From: Lytechinus variegatus | Taxonomy: Eukaryota > Echinodermata > Echinoidea > Temnopleuroida > Toxopneustidae | Direction of reading: 5' to 3' | Length of the DNA stretch: 64,000 bases | NCBI RefSeq assembly: GCF_018143015.1 | Contig: NC_054748.1 | Coordinates: 9,285,467-9,349,466 of the forward strand | Shown: in pieces, positions 61,676 to 64,000 of the stretch | How the letters are laid out: each line of letters starts with the position of its first letter | Numbering within the stretch: the stretch's first letter is position 1 | Notes under the pieces: generated by a model | Database searches by the model: none | The model's input: the letters and a program-made list of their open reading frames with translations, nothing else | What the model was told of the DNA's origin: nothing | Made by a program: the position numbers and the translations under genes

Positions 61676-64000
61676 CTGTATCAATGGAGAAAAAGAAAGA
61701 TACCTTGGTAACTATATTTCAAATAAATCCACTTATATTCTATTGATTATAGCATGATATTTTAACAATGAATAGAAATAAAAAAAATACTGAGAGAAAT
61801 GGTTTTGGAACTTTTACAAGCCTTTTATTCGTTTTGATTCATCATATTCATATTCATCAGATTCATCATACAAAAAATGTCATGAGAAAAATAAACAAAC
61901 ATAAGTTTTGTATCAAAGTTATTTCATGACTAAATGTTGAAAATGGAGGAATCTACATATTACTTACTTTTATTGTCCAACTCTAAAGCAAGTGCATTGC
62001 AATTTCAGAAAGAGGCGTAGAAATTAAAGTTGGAAACGGTGAATCGGTAATTATGAAAAAAGATTCAGTGGTTTACATTTTTCTTTTATAACAAAATGAA
62101 ATTGGTAACATTATTTTCCCCATCAAGTCACACATTTTCTATAGATTATATCATTATTCTGAAACAAGCTATACAAAAACAAAGGTAATATATACTAGGA
62201 TGAATGCTACCCCAAAAAAATGTTGATTTGAATCAATAGAGAAAAATCCAACAAGCTTGAAACCGAAATTCTCATCAAAATCGAATGTAATATGAAAAAA
62301 GTAAAACAAAAAATAAGTTTTGCAAATGAGAAAGTTGACAGAACCACACAATCCTAAAACAAAGGTAATTAAACATTTGAAGGGAGGAATAAAACTTTGT
62401 TTCACATTAAATTGAGGTGAAAATTATGAAATTTAATATAATGATATAATGAAATACAAAAAAATAGTGAGTGGGTGACGTGATCGGTTCCCTCATTTGC
62501 ATACCGACCAGGATGTGCTAGCCATTGTGTATTTAAACGAAACTTTAATATGTCGTTATTTTCTCTCTTTTTTTTAACATCCGATCTTGACGACACTTTC
62601 GATTTTATTTCTGTTGGACTTTTCTCCTTTTTATTCCAGTTAGCTTTTTATTGAGGTGGAGTTGTCCTTTAACATTGAACATCTCATTTCTACCATTGGT
62701 TTACAATGTTTTGTATTGGGTTTATTCAACGATGGTAGAACTCCACGGTGTAACTGATTTCAAAATTGGTTTGATGTTTCTGACTTCAGTCTTTCAAACA
62801 GAGGGCCATGCGTGCGTTTCAAAACGAATTTATCTACATTTATTTTATTTCAATGTTGTCCGTAATGTCCCTTATTTCTAATTAACATTCATTTCAATGA
62901 ATCGGTTTCCATTACGTAAAAGATTGTTTATTTCATTCGATCTCAATGGATTTCAAAATGATGATTTGCACATTGCGAATTTGCGATGATCTTAAACTAT
63001 AAAACTTTGCAAAAGGGGCGGGGGATTCAGAATGCAAAAATGTAAAGTTTCCTTTGGTTGTGGGTTTTTTTCTAAAGCTTTGTTGAAGATGATGCCCCAT
63101 ATCCCAATGGTATCGTGGTGTTGCCATTAAGCTAGTATGTCCACATCTCACGGACGGTCGTTTATGAAACTAATTGATATTTTAAACCAATAGGTAGAGC
63201 AACCTCGTACATTATAAGTTAGAGATTTCCATTTATTTCCAATTGGTCTAATGCCAATCTTCTAATTACACACACGTCTACTATCATTTGGTCTACCATC
63301 GGCCCGTCCACTATCTACATGGTCTAATTGCCATTTCGTCCACTCACCATTTCGTCTAATAACTTGTTGGTCCAATAGCCATTTAGTCTATCAACCATTT
63401 TGGTCTTATTGGAAAGTGTTACTTAGGCGAAATGAATGAAAAGAAAATTCGGTAGTAGACCAACTGGTTATTATACGAAATGGTCATAGACGAACTGGTG
63501 ATATTAAAGACGAAGTGATTATTGGACCAAATGGTAGTTAGACGAAATGTTTATGGATGGAATGACATTAGACTAAATGAAGGTAGACCATATGGTGAGT
63601 GGACGAGTTGGCAGTGGACGAATTGGCCGTTTACCGAGATTTTGATATCTACCTAATAGCGAGTTTTCTCTCAGAGACGCGGACTGAAACTTACAACACA
63701 GTAAATGCATTCAACTGCCGGTCAAATCACGAAGAAGACTTTGACGAGGGTCGGCGAAACAGCAGTTTCGTCCGCGAATCTGGACAAACGACGCATTTGC
63801 GATTTTCGTCAGCTCTGAAACGACACGTCGATCGATACTGCTGCTCCTATTAACCGACACTCGACAGGGGCCTGACTTTTTTTTTTTTTTTTAAAGTGGA
63901 TGCTGGTCTGGAAAAAAAATCGCTCCGAATTAAAATAATTTTGTCCAATTTATATATTTTAGCATACCCACCTCAGCCCCCCCCCCCCATCCTCCAGGGG
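61676..64000. other. Upstream intron or 5' flank
   Basis: Holds a TTAAAGGTCAAGTC-family element (62,200-62,672), a SINE scrap near 62,790, the fold-back at 63,246-63,626 and a CpG-richer block at 63,640-63,860. On the minus strand that block ends in GTAAGT near 63,690, so a 5' untranslated exon there is conceivable but unsupported. No further sushi exon or signal peptide is seen. Confidence 0.5.
63246..63626. repeat. Fold-back repeat of degenerate TAGACGAAATGGT units
   Basis: The left half is built of ccatttcgtctaat-like words and the right half of their reverse complements (tagacgaaatggt, gtagaccaaatgg), meeting near 63,430. Same architecture as the repeat at 2,171-2,543 but unrelated words. 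Confidence 0.75.

Noticed and set aside
63599..63853. 84-codon plus-strand frame in a CpG-richer block
   Set aside because: It begins inside the fold-back repeat and has no recognised domain. It could equally be non-coding or part of a 5' untranslated exon on the other strand.

Overview
This is eukaryotic, intron-rich, AT-rich DNA. It is most likely from an echinoderm, probably a sea urchin. I infer this from tRNA-headed SINEs and many short inverted-repeat (MITE-like) elements of kinds I associate with sea-urchin genomes; that is recall, not a database result. There is no sign of bacterial, viral or organellar gene organisation.

One gene dominates the window. It lies on the minus strand and was rebuilt exon by exon from splice sites, reading phase and domain motifs. 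About 45 coding exons run from 61,675 (upstream limit in view) to 4,740, with a tentative last exon at 3,185-3,217. They encode roughly 2,550 residues of a large type I membrane mucin-like protein. In protein order: four CCP/sushi modules; a decayed sushi exon; four more sushi modules, three of them tied to a 3.03-kb tandem amplification; EGF-sushi-EGF-sushi; a 276-residue Thr/Ser-rich mucin segment; a calcium-binding-type EGF; NIDO; AMOP; VWD; a cadherin-like/EGF linker; a row of EGF modules; SEA domain 1; three EGFs; a short Thr-rich linker; SEA domain 2; a last EGF; a transmembrane helix; and a basic cytoplasmic tail. The NIDO-AMOP-VWD-EGF-TM core matches MUC4-type mucins. The sushi array and two SEA domains are additions. 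No start codon or signal peptide exon is visible, so the 5' end lies beyond 64,000 or in an unrecognised exon.

Region by region: 1-3,184 is 3' flank with one fold-back repeat. 3,185-7,600 holds the tail, TM, last EGF and half of SEA2. 7,600-11,300 holds microsatellites, the other SEA2 half, a 1-kb element with internal tandem repeats carrying nuclear-receptor-like DR1 motifs, and the Thr linker. 11,900-22,500 holds the EGF/SEA1 exons. 22,900-29,500 holds the VWD region and AMOP end. 30,600-39,600 holds AMOP and NIDO, split by a 65-bp minisatellite grown from the AMOP exon's own splice-acceptor boundary. 41,000-46,100 holds the mucin segment and EGF/sushi modules. 46,700-55,950 is the triplicated sushi unit. 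56,000-59,200 is an intron of nested elements with a dead sushi exon. 59,300-61,700 holds four tandem sushi exons. 61,700-64,000 is upstream intron or flank.

Almost all EGF and sushi exons start and end in phase 1, so they can be duplicated or lost without a frameshift, and the window shows this happening. No second convincing protein-coding gene and no functional tRNA or other RNA gene was found. Introns are filled by SINEs, fold-back elements and simple repeats.
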